Positions 44,848 to 54,015 of a DNA stretch of 64,000 nucleotides are shown here, one piece after another. The stretch comes from Lachnoclostridium sp. (GTDB lineage: Bacteria > Bacillota > Clostridia > Lachnospirales > Lachnospiraceae). The notes under the pieces are model-generated. The model worked only from the letters and a program-made list of their open reading frames with translations. It made no database searches and was not told the origin of the DNA. Numbering within the stretch: the first letter of the stretch is position 1; the number at the start of each line of letters is the position of its first letter. Position numbers and translations under genes: made by a program. Location: NCBI GenBank assembly GCA_023665475.1, contig JAMPEB010000003.1, positions 124,001-188,000 of the forward strand, in the 5' to 3' direction.

Positions 44848-46333
44848 GCATAACTTTATCGCTTATCCCTGCCAGCCCATAGATTACCGAAAGTATCATA
44901 AAGCCGGAGTGATTATACATCTGCTTATCCTGCGCTTCCCACAGCATCAAAAACAAACACAGCCCCCAGAACGCCAGCGCCGCAACAAAATGCAGAAAAT
45001 CTTCTCTTTTATATTCTTTACTAAAAAACATCCTTACGCCGCCCATACCCATAAGAAAAAGCACCGAAAAAAATGCCGCCGTCGTAATTCCCGCATAGGT
45101 CCAATATCGGTTCCCCTCCTGCGAAAACCAATGCCATAGAACATTTTCATTCTTCGGCCAAAGAAGGTATCCCGCAGCGCCCAAATCCCCGCAGCCGAAA
45201 TTCTGTCGCACTTTCCGTAAAATATGGTCCGGGTTCCACAAATTGGGCAGATTTTCCGCAATCTGCCGTCTTGCGATTCCTGTTCTCTCTTCCGGATTCT
45301 GTGCCGTCAGACATCTGATTGCAAATTCCTCGTTGTCGCTATAAGTGCCTGCGCCGGAAAGGCCGATGGCAATCCAATATTCCACAGGCGCTTTCAGCCT
45401 GTCCGCATCCTTCTGATAGGGCAGCGTTTTGCTGTATCCCCGATAACACAATATCACAATAACCATGACTCCCGCAAATACCGCTGCCTGCTTCCAATGT
45501 TTTTTCCACATTCCAAACAAAAACATTCCCAAAAACAGGGCAATCACCGCCGTTGCCGATGTTGCCTTGATTACAAATCCTACGCCGAAAAAGAAACCCG
45601 CAGCCGCGGTATGCCAAAACCGATATTTGGCATTCTCCTTCTCTTCGCCCCTCACCAGTAGCGCCAATCCAAAAACCGCCGCGCCGAAACTTAATTGGTC
45701 GGAATAAAAAATAGAAGTATTCGCCCAGATAGGAATCCAGATGATTCCCATTATCACTGCCATAAGAGAAGCCGCCGCGGAATGTTTTTTTACCCCTTTG
45801 CCCGCCAGATAAGAAAGGCAGGCTATGGTCCCTATTGCCTGCAGGACATTCAAAAACAAAACCACATAATAGGCGTCCGCAACAAACGGGAAAAAAGAGC
45901 TTATTTTGAATAATAAAGCAAGCGCCAGCATAGCGCCCACATTATTGTGCCATCTTGCAAAATACTCCCAGTTTTGTACCTCCTGCCCTGCCGCCAGACG
46001 CTGTGCCGCATCATAAATATCCCAATAATCCGTTACGGGGTCGCTTCTCAAAAAACAGGATACCGCAAACAGTCCCACCCCGAACAAAAGCAGGACAGCC
46101 GGCAAAAAATACCTCCACAGCTTTCGGAAACAGGAAATCCGCTTTTCCACAAAACAGCACAACGCCCACGCACAGACATAGAACGCCGTCCATATCACGG
46201 TATAAAAAAATATTCTTATGGGAATCTGATTATTTAAAGGTTTTCCCATAGCAATTCCGCAAACCAACAACATGCTCACGGAAAATACCAGCCAGAAAAT
46301 CCTCATCCATCCGTTTTTTGTTTTCAACTTCAT
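44822..46333 (-). CDS. GT-C superfamily membrane glycosyltransferase-like protein
   Basis: This 503-residue polytopic protein has about 11-12 membrane helices. The first outer loop has acidic residues (DPVTDYWDIYDAAQRL), as in GT-C enzymes, followed by RWHNNVGAM. The C-terminal WEAQDKQMYNHSGFM recalls WEAKCRYTVP in the gene at 33600-35288. It overlaps the YihY-family gene by four bases (ATGA) and is therefore translated together with it. Substrate and acceptor are unknown. Its last codons contain the pheST promoter. Confidence 0.75.
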   Translation of the reverse strand: MKLKTKNGWMRIFWLVFSVSMLLVCGIAMGKPLNNQIPIRIFFYTVIWTAFYVCAWALCCFVEKRISCFRKLWRYFLPAVLLLFGVGLFAVSCFLRSDPVTDYWDIYDAAQRLAAGQEVQNWEYFARWHNNVGAMLALALLFKISSFFPFVADAYYVVLFLNVLQAIGTIACLSYLAGKGVKKHSAAASLMAVIMGIIWIPIWANTSIFYSDQLSFGAAVFGLALLVRGEEKENAKYRFWHTAAAGFFFGVGFVIKATSATAVIALFLGMFLFGMWKKHWKQAAVFAGVMVIVILCYRGYSKTLPYQKDADRLKAPVEYWIAIGLSGAGTYSDNEEFAIRCLTAQNPEERTGIARRQIAENLPNLWNPDHILRKVRQNFGCGDLGAAGYLLWPKNENVLWHWFSQEGNRYWTYAGITTAAFFSVLFLMGMGGVRMFFSKEYKREDFLHFVAALAFWGLCLFLMLWEAQDKQMYNHSGFMILSVIYGLAGISDKVMLDILYKTH

Positions 46334-47175
46334 CCTCTTTCCTGTTTTCTCCGCTTTACCAGAGCTTTATTTACCGGTTGAAAATATCTGTTCACATATG
46401 CCCCCAGCATCATGATATACATGCCAAAATACAGCCACAGCATCACAATGACAATCACGGACAGGCTTCCGTAAATACTGTAGGAACCGGAGCTTCCCAC
46501 ATACAGGGAAAATCCCCAAGAAAAGCCTATCCATATCGCGGAAGAAAGAACGGCTCCGGGAATCTGCTCCCGAAACTGCAGCTTCTTATCGGGCACAAAT
46601 GTGTAAATAACGGTAAAAACCAACGCCAGCAGGCACCATCCGAATAAAAACCGGAATTTCATAATAAAAGATACCAGCAGCCTCAGTCTGGGCAGCTTGT
46701 GCAGTATAAGCATTACAAGCTCATTCCCAAATACCATGACAAACAAAGAAAGTATCAAAACAATTAACATCACCAAAGTATAAAAAGATGCTATCAGCCT
46801 TACCACAACATAATTTCGTTTCTCCTCCACCCCATTGATGGCATTTAAGCCTCTCATAAGCGCCAATACGCCCTGTGCCGCCGACCAGAGGGTAGCGATT
46901 GCCGCAATCGAAAGAATGCCTGCGGATTTGTCATAGACCTCCGCCACCATTCCCTGTACAAGCGGGTCCATCACAGCCGGCACAAAATCTTCTATGGCTG
47001 CCACCAGATTTTCTTCCGTAAGAGGCGTAAACGGGATGATGGTGCAGATCATAACCAACATGGGCACCAGCGACAAAAAGAGAAAAAAAGCCGTGCTGGA
47101 TGCAAATGCGCTGATATTCTGTTTTTTCATTTGTGAAGAAAAATCCTTGGATATCCGATACAATGTGCGCCCCAT
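46330..47175 (-). CDS. YihY/BrkB family inner-membrane protein
   Basis: This 281-residue protein has six membrane helices and the YihY family features: AFASSTAFFLFLSLVPMLV near the N-terminus, LWSAAQGVLALMRGLNAINGVEE in the middle, and a SYSIYGSLSVIVIVMLWLYF segment towards the end. These proteins were once called RNase BN, wrongly; their function is unknown, possibly lipid or solute transport. The ATG at 47175 has a distant AAAGG; the ATG at 47208 has no site and adds a non-conserved stretch. It overlaps the GT-C gene. Confidence 0.92.
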   Translation of the reverse strand: MGRTLYRISKDFSSQMKKQNISAFASSTAFFLFLSLVPMLVMICTIIPFTPLTEENLVAAIEDFVPAVMDPLVQGMVAEVYDKSAGILSIAAIATLWSAAQGVLALMRGLNAINGVEEKRNYVVVRLIASFYTLVMLIVLILSLFVMVFGNELVMLILHKLPRLRLLVSFIMKFRFLFGWCLLALVFTVIYTFVPDKKLQFREQIPGAVLSSAIWIGFSWGFSLYVGSSGSYSIYGSLSVIVIVMLWLYFGMYIMMLGAYVNRYFQPVNKALVKRRKQERG

Positions 47176-47273
47176 AGTAAGGTTCACCTTTCCACTGCCT
47201 GTTCTCATTACATTTTACGCATATCCTATCATATTTTTAACCGTATGACCAGAAAAAATTTAGGAAAACATTC

Positions 47274-49184
47274 TCAGGCCTCGTAGATATTTTTTAAGGT
47301 ACAGCCGTCAAAAAAGAAAGTCAGTATCTCCTCCGCCGTCATTCCGTATTCCGCCATATCCCTTGCACCGTTCTGGCTCATGCCCACGCCGTGCCCGAAT
47401 CCTCCTCCCGTCAGCACATACCCTGTGACTTTTTTCTTGGACTTGACTGTGTCAATCACAAAAAATCCGCTGGGAAGAATTGTGGAGCAGTCCACCGCTG
47501 CGCCATCCTGACGCATAATTTTGCTCTCTCCGTCATTCAGCACATAACGGATAACATGCTCGGAAATCACCTTATAAGTGCCGCTGTCCGTCTGAATCAC
47601 AAGTTCATCGCAAACGCCTCCGGCTCCCCTTTTTTCCACATAAATATCATTTACCTCGGAAAATGCCTTGACCGGCTTACTGACATACTCGCCGTTTTCC
47701 AAAGTAAGCACTTTGGTTTCGCCTGCTTCATAGCGCTTTGAAAGAACCTCGGACATATGCTCCGGATCCAATTTTTTTACCTGATAACTCCAGCGGTACC
47801 ATCCCTCGGACACTTCAAAATCGCTGACATCCTTACCCTTGATAAAAGCTTCAAACTCATCCTCCGACTTTAATTTCTCCCCTGCGTCCTTCGCTCCCTC
47901 GCTGTCCTCCAAAGTTTTCGAGGATATGGCTTTTGCCTTTAAATATGTAAGAGTCGGAGCCGTCTGCGTTTTCCATATCGTAGCATCCGTGCCCATGCCG
48001 CAGGAGGTAGAATAATAATAGGTTTCCGCCAATATGCCGTCCTCCCGGTACAGCATTTGACCGTGACTGTTCTTAACCGCCGTAGTGGTGCTCTCCTGTT
48101 CCAAAATATTATTATATACCTGATAGGAAGTGCTGTCATCTACATGGGCTCCGTATTGCGGATATCCCGCCTTTTGCATGTGAATGTAGGCATAAGTCCT
48201 CGCGCATACTGCCTGTGCCCTCAAAGCCTGAGCCGGATAGGAAGACGGCATCTCGCTGGGCACTACGCTATAGAGATATTCCTCCAGGGATAATTCATTC
48301 ACCGCAACTATCCCCGACTCTGTTTTTTCCAATTCTACATGCCCTCTGTAAAAAGGAATTCCCTGACTTCTCCTTATCTCCTTTAAACGGACGCGTCCGG
48401 TCAGCACATCGGGAGTGACCGTGATTCTGTCCCCCGAAAAATACTCGCTCCCGCTGTCTATGGTAACTTCCTCTCCCGCGGCATATCTCACTGCCTGTAA
48501 ATCGTCATAATCACCGTAAGAAATTGTAAAGTCCGTATCGGCAGTGACCGTTACCTTCTCATGAAACAAGCTTTCATAGTCCGTACTTTTAATCAAAACC
48601 CGGATCATCTCCATGGCGTCTTCCCTTGCCTGCAGAAACCCGCATACCGCTCCGTTTTCCACAACAAAGTCCGTGAAAGAATAACCGATGATCAAATCCG
48701 ACCATGCCAGAGACTCCAAAGCATTGTAAATACGGTATCCTTTACAATCCGCCGTAAAGGGAAGCTTCCCATAACCTTCCAGCTCCACGCCCGACGCATC
48801 CGCGCTCAATACTTTCCCGTTTATTTTTTCTGTTTTTACCGCTACCTTTGTGACCGAACCGTCGGTAACCTCTACATCTCCCAACTGTTCCCTCCACAAG
48901 GCATCCGGCGTAACAGACCCGTCAAACGCATATTCTTCGCTTTGTCCTTCTCTGAAAATCAGCAAAGAAGCGTCCTTCACCTCCATAATCCAGACATTCG
49001 TAAAAAGCTGAATCACAGGAATATGCTCTTCACCGGGGGGATTCTCCCTGCCGTCCCTGTTCAAAAACGCTACAAGGATGCGCCCGCCAAAAAGAAGTAA
49101 TAACAAAAGCAGTCCCAAAATACAGATAAAACGCTTTAATTGCATCCTCTGGGATTTATTTAACCGAAAATGTCCTGAATTCAA
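47274..49184 (-). CDS. SpoIID/LytB domain protein
   Basis: This 636-residue protein has one N-terminal membrane helix (about 16-37). A beta-rich region of about 250 residues follows, and then the SpoIID domain (about 275-630, with NELSLEEYLYSVVPSEMPSSYPAQALRAQAVCARTYA and a late GGGFGHGVGMSQNGARDMA). SpoIID is a lytic transglycosylase that trims denuded glycan during engulfment. This one is about twice the length of classical SpoIID and may act in sporulation or vegetative wall turnover. The start is a TTG at 49184 with AAGGAG at 7 nt; an ATG at 49145 has its site abutting it. It lies just after the small RNA. Confidence 0.88.
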   Translation of the reverse strand: MNSGHFRLNKSQRMQLKRFICILGLLLLLLLFGGRILVAFLNRDGRENPPGEEHIPVIQLFTNVWIMEVKDASLLIFREGQSEEYAFDGSVTPDALWREQLGDVEVTDGSVTKVAVKTEKINGKVLSADASGVELEGYGKLPFTADCKGYRIYNALESLAWSDLIIGYSFTDFVVENGAVCGFLQAREDAMEMIRVLIKSTDYESLFHEKVTVTADTDFTISYGDYDDLQAVRYAAGEEVTIDSGSEYFSGDRITVTPDVLTGRVRLKEIRRSQGIPFYRGHVELEKTESGIVAVNELSLEEYLYSVVPSEMPSSYPAQALRAQAVCARTYAYIHMQKAGYPQYGAHVDDSTSYQVYNNILEQESTTTAVKNSHGQMLYREDGILAETYYYSTSCGMGTDATIWKTQTAPTLTYLKAKAISSKTLEDSEGAKDAGEKLKSEDEFEAFIKGKDVSDFEVSEGWYRWSYQVKKLDPEHMSEVLSKRYEAGETKVLTLENGEYVSKPVKAFSEVNDIYVEKRGAGGVCDELVIQTDSGTYKVISEHVIRYVLNDGESKIMRQDGAAVDCSTILPSGFFVIDTVKSKKKVTGYVLTGGGFGHGVGMSQNGARDMAEYGMTAEEILTFFFDGCTLKNIYEA

Positions 49185-49225
49185 TCATCTTCTCCTTATT
49201 TGCTGCGTTTTGCAAGTAACACCAC

Positions 49226-49468
49226 AAAGGAGCAGCCCAAAGGACTGCTCCTTATCTTTTGTGCATCCCCAAAATGCCGCCTTCTGTTTTTTGACTCCTA
49301 GCTATGCTAGGTGGGTAACCGCAACCGGGTTTTTGCCTTCCCTTCCAATCCTCTGATAACAGTCATAGCTGTAAGAGTGAGGGCTTGACAGCCGCTCCGG
49401 CAATATAGGAATCCCGTTTAAAGAAATGTAGGTTCAAAATTAACAGAAGTTATCGTACATTTCAGGTT
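49226..49468 (-). ncRNA. ssrS: Probable 6S RNA
   Basis: A non-coding region of about 240 bp has its own strong promoter and a 3' hairpin (GGAGCAGTCC/GGGCTGCTCC). Internal sequence (ACATTTCTTTAAACGGGATTC early; GTTACCCACCTAGC...GCTAGG and GGCGGCATTTTGGGG late) recalls clostridial 6S RNA as I remember it. 6S RNA binds sigma-70 type RNA polymerase through a long bulged hairpin. I did not fold it or search Rfam, so the family call is moderate, though an RNA gene here is likely. Confidence 0.65.
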
Positions 49469-49474
49469 ACTATT

Positions 49475-49503
49475 ATTATAGCGAAAAGCAGGGCAAAATA
49501 CAA
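49475..49503 (-). promoter_or_regulatory. Promoter of the small RNA
   Basis: TTGTAT (49498-49503) and a perfect TATAAT (49475-49480) are 17 bp apart on the minus strand, with no reading frame downstream until the SpoIID gene. Confidence 0.75.
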
Positions 49504-49620
49504 CTGTAATTTTCTGCAAGTTTATGATATACTTATCAACGGTATCATATCGTGTATCTTCAGCATACCGTCTGTACCATCCGGATTGTCTATACGCATT
49601 GAACATGGAAAGGAAAATTT

Positions 49621-50223
49621 ATGAAAAAGAAATTTTTAATCATCCTATTATCGCTCCTATTTATTTTTTCTCTGGCGGGCTGCGGCAGTGTCAGGACTTT
49701 GGAGGAACCGCCCCAAACCGACTCATCGGACAGACCGACGGAAACGGATTCTTCCACAGATAATACTTCCACGGAAAATCTTTCCGCGAAAAATCCTTCC
49801 GTGGATAATGCTTCCATGGATACCGCTTCCATGGATACCACTTCCATGGATACCACTGCTGCAGAATCCACGCCAAAAGAAATCCTGTCTCTTCAAGACT
49901 GGTTGGACAGCGAAAATAAAGAGCAAAATGTTGCGGGCGCCAATGCCCAATTAAATCCTATCGGTCTTTCTTTGGATTTCTATGCCGAAGATGACAATAT
50001 TCTGGTTCTGGAATACACATTTTCCGAACAGCAGGATCTGGGAGATGATATGGCGGAAATCCATACAACCTTTTACAAATCCCTCGCCACAGTTTATTCC
50101 GACTCCATCACCTCATTATTTGACGACTTTGCATCGGAATACCAAATCACATTGGAGGACATTAAATTGGTTTTCCGCAACGCCGACGGCACGGAACTGT
50201 ATTCCCGGTATTATAAGGAGTGA
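49621..50223 (+). CDS. DUF4854-like lipoprotein with Ser/Thr/Asp repeats
   Basis: This 200-residue lipoprotein has a signal peptide ending in the lipobox LAGC (Cys at about residue 21). A disordered Ser/Thr/Asp/Glu linker (about 25-85) includes three SMDT(T/A) repeats. A compact C-terminal domain (about 90-200, ending in DGTELYSRYY) resembles DUF4854 proteins of Clostridia. The function is unknown. The linker is encoded by near-identical 15-bp DNA units (49810-49854), so its length may vary between strains. The start has AAAGGA. It is divergent from the small RNA and convergent with pckA. Confidence 0.8.
   Translation: MKKKFLIILLSLLFIFSLAGCGSVRTLEEPPQTDSSDRPTETDSSTDNTSTENLSAKNPSVDNASMDTASMDTTSMDTTAAESTPKEILSLQDWLDSENKEQNVAGANAQLNPIGLSLDFYAEDDNILVLEYTFSEQQDLGDDMAEIHTTFYKSLATVYSDSITSLFDDFASEYQITLEDIKLVFRNADGTELYSRYYKE
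49810..49854 (+). repeat. Three 15-bp tandem repeats in the lipoprotein linker
   Basis: Units of GCTTCCATGGATACC, the third starting with A, encode (A/T)SMDT. The first two are identical. Confidence 0.9.
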
Positions 50224-50236
50224 CTATAAAGAATAG

Positions 50237-50270
50237 AAAAAAGACTGCCGCTTTCGCGGCAGTCTTTGGT
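50237..50270. terminator. Bidirectional terminator between lipoprotein gene and pckA
   Basis: GACTGCCGC and GCGGCAGTC form a perfect 9-bp stem with a TTTC loop (50243-50264). On the minus strand it is followed by six T residues (for pckA), and on the plus strand by TTTGGTTT. Confidence 0.92.
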
Positions 50271-50293
50271 TTCCTTATTTTCTCAGCAGCGTC

Positions 50294-52021
50294 TTACAGG
50301 GAAGCAACTTCGTCAACCAGCTTCTTCAGTGCAGCCAATGCTTCATCGGGAAGCTTATCATAGCCTTCCTTCTTGGTAGCAAAGCCTTCTACTGCGTCCA
50401 CACGGTTCTGCATAGCATTCTTAAGCGCCTCAGTGTAAGACTTATCGGAAAGGTCGGGCTTGAATGCATCGGAAGTCTTTCCTGACCAGTCGTTCATAAT
50501 CTCGATATCCTCGAAAGGTCCCCACTTCTCAAAGTTAGCCTTACCCTCGACGATGGTCTCAAGGATTCCCAGAGTATCGGCGGGTTTTACCTTGGTGCCC
50601 ATGAAGTCGCCTGTATTTACGATATAGCAGTCTACATTCTTCTCCTCTACCAGCTTCTTGAACTTCTCATAGTCGTTTACCAGAGGATAGGTTCTGAAGG
50701 GGTTAGCATAAGGAACGATACGAAGTGCATTCATATCCGTGCCGGCTGCCACACGCTCTGCGGTAGAAGTCTTGGTTGCAAGGGTTGCACCCATAACGGA
50801 AGCAAGCGCCGCACCTTTCAGCTTTACAATAGGAGGAATGGTAGGATCCTTCATAATCCAGAAAATAGCGTTTACGGGAGCATCGATTTTGTCCACACGG
50901 TTCGGAGACCACAATTTGGACTTAATCGCACGGCCGTTGCCGTTTCTGATATCCTCGGTAACAAGCTGAATCTTGCCGTCCTCATCCAAGGTTGCGGAAC
51001 AGTTCTGCGCAGTCAGCAGGAACTTGTTGTCAGGGCAGCCTGTAGGATAATCTGCGGTCTTATCAAAATAAGTAGGCTCCAAAGCGATGGAAGCGCAGGT
51101 GTCGCTGTTGATGATGAAAGCATCATCATGCAGCACCTTGATGCCGCCGAACGCATCGTATTTGCCATTGTGCTTTGCGTGAGTCAAGGTTGACTTACCG
51201 GAACCAGACAGACCGTATACGGAAGCAACAAACTTCTTGCCGCCTTCCAGAGAATACTCTTTCTGTCCGCCGTGGCAGGAAGCATAACCGTTTCTGTTAG
51301 CAAGCGCCCATGCCATGGTCAAAGTACCCTTCTTGTGCTCGCCGAAATACTTCATACCAAGAATTGCAGCGCAGTTCTCGTTGGTATCAAAATAGCACAG
51401 TGTCAAAGGATCGCTTAAGCAGCTATAATCTACATCGGGAGCCTCTTCCGGTGTCCACTGGGGATTGGAGAAGATATAGATATCCGGCTCCTTGCCGCCG
51501 CCAACGGGCTGGGACTCTTTGTACATCTGTACATATTTGTCAGACATATACTGGAAGTTTAACATCCAGTTGTAAAGAAGATTCTCTTCTCCTTCGGGAA
51601 TCAAAAGGTGCGCTTTTACCATGAACTCAGGGTCAAGACCGATGAAGCACTCTGCATGGTACAGGGTCTGCCAACGGGTCTTGTAGATAGCGTCCATAAC
51701 CACCTTATCCAGTTTTGCAGCGTCTACGCCCGGCTCGCCCTTGATGCGGCGCGCAGCGGCATAACGACCGGTAACTGCACCATCATTGAACAAAAGAACC
51801 TTGGCATCCTTCTCAAGTCCCTGCTCTTCCGCTCTGTAAACAGGCATATCCGTCACGATGGTTCCCGGTGAATTTTTAGCCATTTCATAGGCTTCTCTTA
51901 CAGTGTTGATTTTTACAACATTGTTGCCGTAGAAAGCGCCTTCGATAATGGAACGGGTTCTGCTAAAGCCCGGCTTTCCGGCGCCGATTTCGGAAATCGG
52001 ATAATAAGCTTTTGTTGACAT
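50294..52021 (-). CDS. pckA: Phosphoenolpyruvate carboxykinase (ATP)
   Basis: This 575-residue enzyme interconverts oxaloacetate plus ATP with PEP, CO2 and ADP. It has the P-loop GLSGSGKSTLTHA (about residue 275), the kinase-2 HDDAFII (about 300) and the substrate Arg/Lys region. In anaerobic Clostridia it can run towards oxaloacetate to fix CO2, which would feed the citrate synthase encoded in this window. The start follows AAGGAGG, with a leader of about 90 nt from the promoter at 52112-52140. A strong terminator lies past its stop. Confidence 0.96.
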   Translation of the reverse strand: MSTKAYYPISEIGAGKPGFSRTRSIIEGAFYGNNVVKINTVREAYEMAKNSPGTIVTDMPVYRAEEQGLEKDAKVLLFNDGAVTGRYAAARRIKGEPGVDAAKLDKVVMDAIYKTRWQTLYHAECFIGLDPEFMVKAHLLIPEGEENLLYNWMLNFQYMSDKYVQMYKESQPVGGGKEPDIYIFSNPQWTPEEAPDVDYSCLSDPLTLCYFDTNENCAAILGMKYFGEHKKGTLTMAWALANRNGYASCHGGQKEYSLEGGKKFVASVYGLSGSGKSTLTHAKHNGKYDAFGGIKVLHDDAFIINSDTCASIALEPTYFDKTADYPTGCPDNKFLLTAQNCSATLDEDGKIQLVTEDIRNGNGRAIKSKLWSPNRVDKIDAPVNAIFWIMKDPTIPPIVKLKGAALASVMGATLATKTSTAERVAAGTDMNALRIVPYANPFRTYPLVNDYEKFKKLVEEKNVDCYIVNTGDFMGTKVKPADTLGILETIVEGKANFEKWGPFEDIEIMNDWSGKTSDAFKPDLSDKSYTEALKNAMQNRVDAVEGFATKKEGYDKLPDEALAALKKLVDEVASL

Positions 52022-52111
52022 TGGTATGTCCTCCTTAATATTATTGTATTTTTATCGGACAGCCTGCTATATCACATCTGTCCACAATTATGGGAACTCC
52101 CTATCTCGTCT

Positions 52112-52140
52112 ATTATCTCAAACCTTATCCGAAAAGTCAA
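52112..52140 (-). promoter_or_regulatory. Promoter of pckA
   Basis: TTGACT (52135-52140) and GATAAT (52112-52117) are 17 bp apart on the minus strand. Confidence 0.65.
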
Positions 52141-52173
52141 TAAAAGGGAAAAAATTTCATAAGGTTTTAACAT

Positions 52174-54015
52174 TTAAAGACTTAAGCGTACGGTACTGTC
52201 CGCACGAGTCTCTTTTTTCAGCCAATCCCGCTCTTTTTCGTCTAAAAACGGGGCGATTTTTTCATAGACCTCTTTCTGATATGCCAGTAAAAACATCCAA
52301 TCCTCCGTGGGCATATCCTTTTCATTGATTGCCTCAAAATCAAAGGGCACCCATGTCAATGTCTCAAAATGCATAAACTGACCATATTCGTTCTTAACAT
52401 CTTTTTTCACCACCATGACATTCTCAATACGGATGCCGTGACTGCCCTCCACATAGACACCGGGCTCGTTGGTGATATCCATTCCCTCCTCCAGCACAGC
52501 TTCCTGTGCTCCCTTTACAAAACGCCAGCGCATACTCTGGGGGCCCTCATGCACATTTAACATATAACCCACACCGTGCCCTGTTCCGCATTTATAGTCA
52601 AGCCCCGCATTCCAAAGGGGCTGTCTTGCCAGAATATCCAGATTCCTGCCTGTGCATCCATATAACCAATGCGCTTTGGACAGTCTTAAGTTTGCTATTG
52701 CCGTCAGCGTGTAATGATATTTCTCCTCCTCGGAAACAGGACCTAACACAATGGTCCTTGTCACATCCGTGGTTCCGCCCATATACTGACCGCCGGAATC
52801 CACCAAAAACAGCCCTTCCGGCTTTAAAACCGCACAGTTTTCATCCGAAGCTTCATAATGCATCATTGCCGCATTTTCCCCGTATGCCGCTATGGTCGGG
52901 AAGGACAGTCCTAAAAATCCGGGAATCTGTCTGCGAAATTCCTCCAGCTTCTGCGCAGCGGACACCTCGGTAATTTCCGTCTTTCCGATATTCGTCTTTA
53001 ACCAATAAATGAATTTCGTCACCGCCACGCTGTCTTTTAAGAAAATATCCTGCATCTGAGCAAGCTCCACAGGATTCTTAACGGCTTTCAACATCTCCGT
53101 GGGATTGTTTTCTTCCACAAGCCTGTGCTTTTTCTCAAGCAGCTTATAAAGCAGATAATTACAATACCTCTTATCCAACAATACCCCGTCGGACTCTGTG
53201 GATAATTCCTCCAAATAGTCCGTGATTTCCCCATATTCCCGAATCTCTATCCCCTGCCCTGCAAAATAAGCTTCCTCCGTTTCGGTCAGAATCTTTTTTT
53301 GGAGAAACAGCACCGCTTCTTTTTGTGTCAGATACCCATAGCACATAGCCACGGGATTGCACTCCACATCGCATCCCCTGATATTAAAAAGCCACATCAA
53401 GTCATCCAGTTTTGTGAGAAGCAAGCTCTCCGCTCCCTGCTTTTGCAGCTCCTCTCGCACCTGTAAAAGTTTTTCTCCCACGCTTTTCCCTGCATACTTT
53501 TCATCTAAAACGGTAATCTTTCCTGTGGGAAACGGCGGTCTGTCCCGCCACAACTCCCCTGCCAGATCCCGTGTGTATCTGATAGGACAAACTTCCGTTT
53601 CCGCCTTTTGACCGGTCAGGAAACTTCTCTCCAATTTAAGTCCTTCCGCGGCGGAAATCACGCGCCCGTCAAGGCCAAGGGACTGCCCCTCTTTCCTATT
53701 CTGCCGCAAAAATTCCGTGATAGTCGGCACACCCTCTTCCATCATGCGAAACAGCGTTACTCCCGTTCCCTCAAGCTCCTTCTGCGCCTGAATAAAATAC
53801 CTTCCGTCCGTCCAAAGTCCGGCGCCCTCCTGCCACACAAGCAGGGTTCCGTTAGAACCTGAAAAACCGCAGAAATATTCCCTCACCTTAAAATAATCGC
53901 TCACATATTCCGAACCGTGGAAATCCGCCGTGGGCATCATATAAAAATCAATTTCCGCCTCCTTCATGGCTTTTCTGAGCTTCTTTAATCTGTCAAGTAT
54001 CTGCTTGTTTTCCAT
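52174..54015 (-). CDS. Aminopeptidase P family (M24B) peptidase
   Basis: This 613-residue protein has two creatinase-like N-terminal domains (about 1-315) and an M24 pita-bread catalytic domain (about 320-560). Metal ligands are in DSGGQYMGGTTDVTRT (Asp pair), GTGHGVGYMLNVHEGP (His) and the later EPGVY and ENVMVV segments (Glu). A C-terminal extension follows, as in eukaryote-like X-Pro aminopeptidase 1. It removes N-terminal residues before proline. The ATG at 54015 (AAGG at 7 nt) overlaps the end of the transglutaminase fusion by 23 bp, so it is the last gene of the MoxR operon. Longer starts run through coding sequence of the upstream gene and are rejected. Confidence 0.93.
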   Translation of the reverse strand: MENKQILDRLKKLRKAMKEAEIDFYMMPTADFHGSEYVSDYFKVREYFCGFSGSNGTLLVWQEGAGLWTDGRYFIQAQKELEGTGVTLFRMMEEGVPTITEFLRQNRKEGQSLGLDGRVISAAEGLKLERSFLTGQKAETEVCPIRYTRDLAGELWRDRPPFPTGKITVLDEKYAGKSVGEKLLQVREELQKQGAESLLLTKLDDLMWLFNIRGCDVECNPVAMCYGYLTQKEAVLFLQKKILTETEEAYFAGQGIEIREYGEITDYLEELSTESDGVLLDKRYCNYLLYKLLEKKHRLVEENNPTEMLKAVKNPVELAQMQDIFLKDSVAVTKFIYWLKTNIGKTEITEVSAAQKLEEFRRQIPGFLGLSFPTIAAYGENAAMMHYEASDENCAVLKPEGLFLVDSGGQYMGGTTDVTRTIVLGPVSEEEKYHYTLTAIANLRLSKAHWLYGCTGRNLDILARQPLWNAGLDYKCGTGHGVGYMLNVHEGPQSMRWRFVKGAQEAVLEEGMDITNEPGVYVEGSHGIRIENVMVVKKDVKNEYGQFMHFETLTWVPFDFEAINEKDMPTEDWMFLLAYQKEVYEKIAPFLDEKERDWLKKETRADSTVRLSL

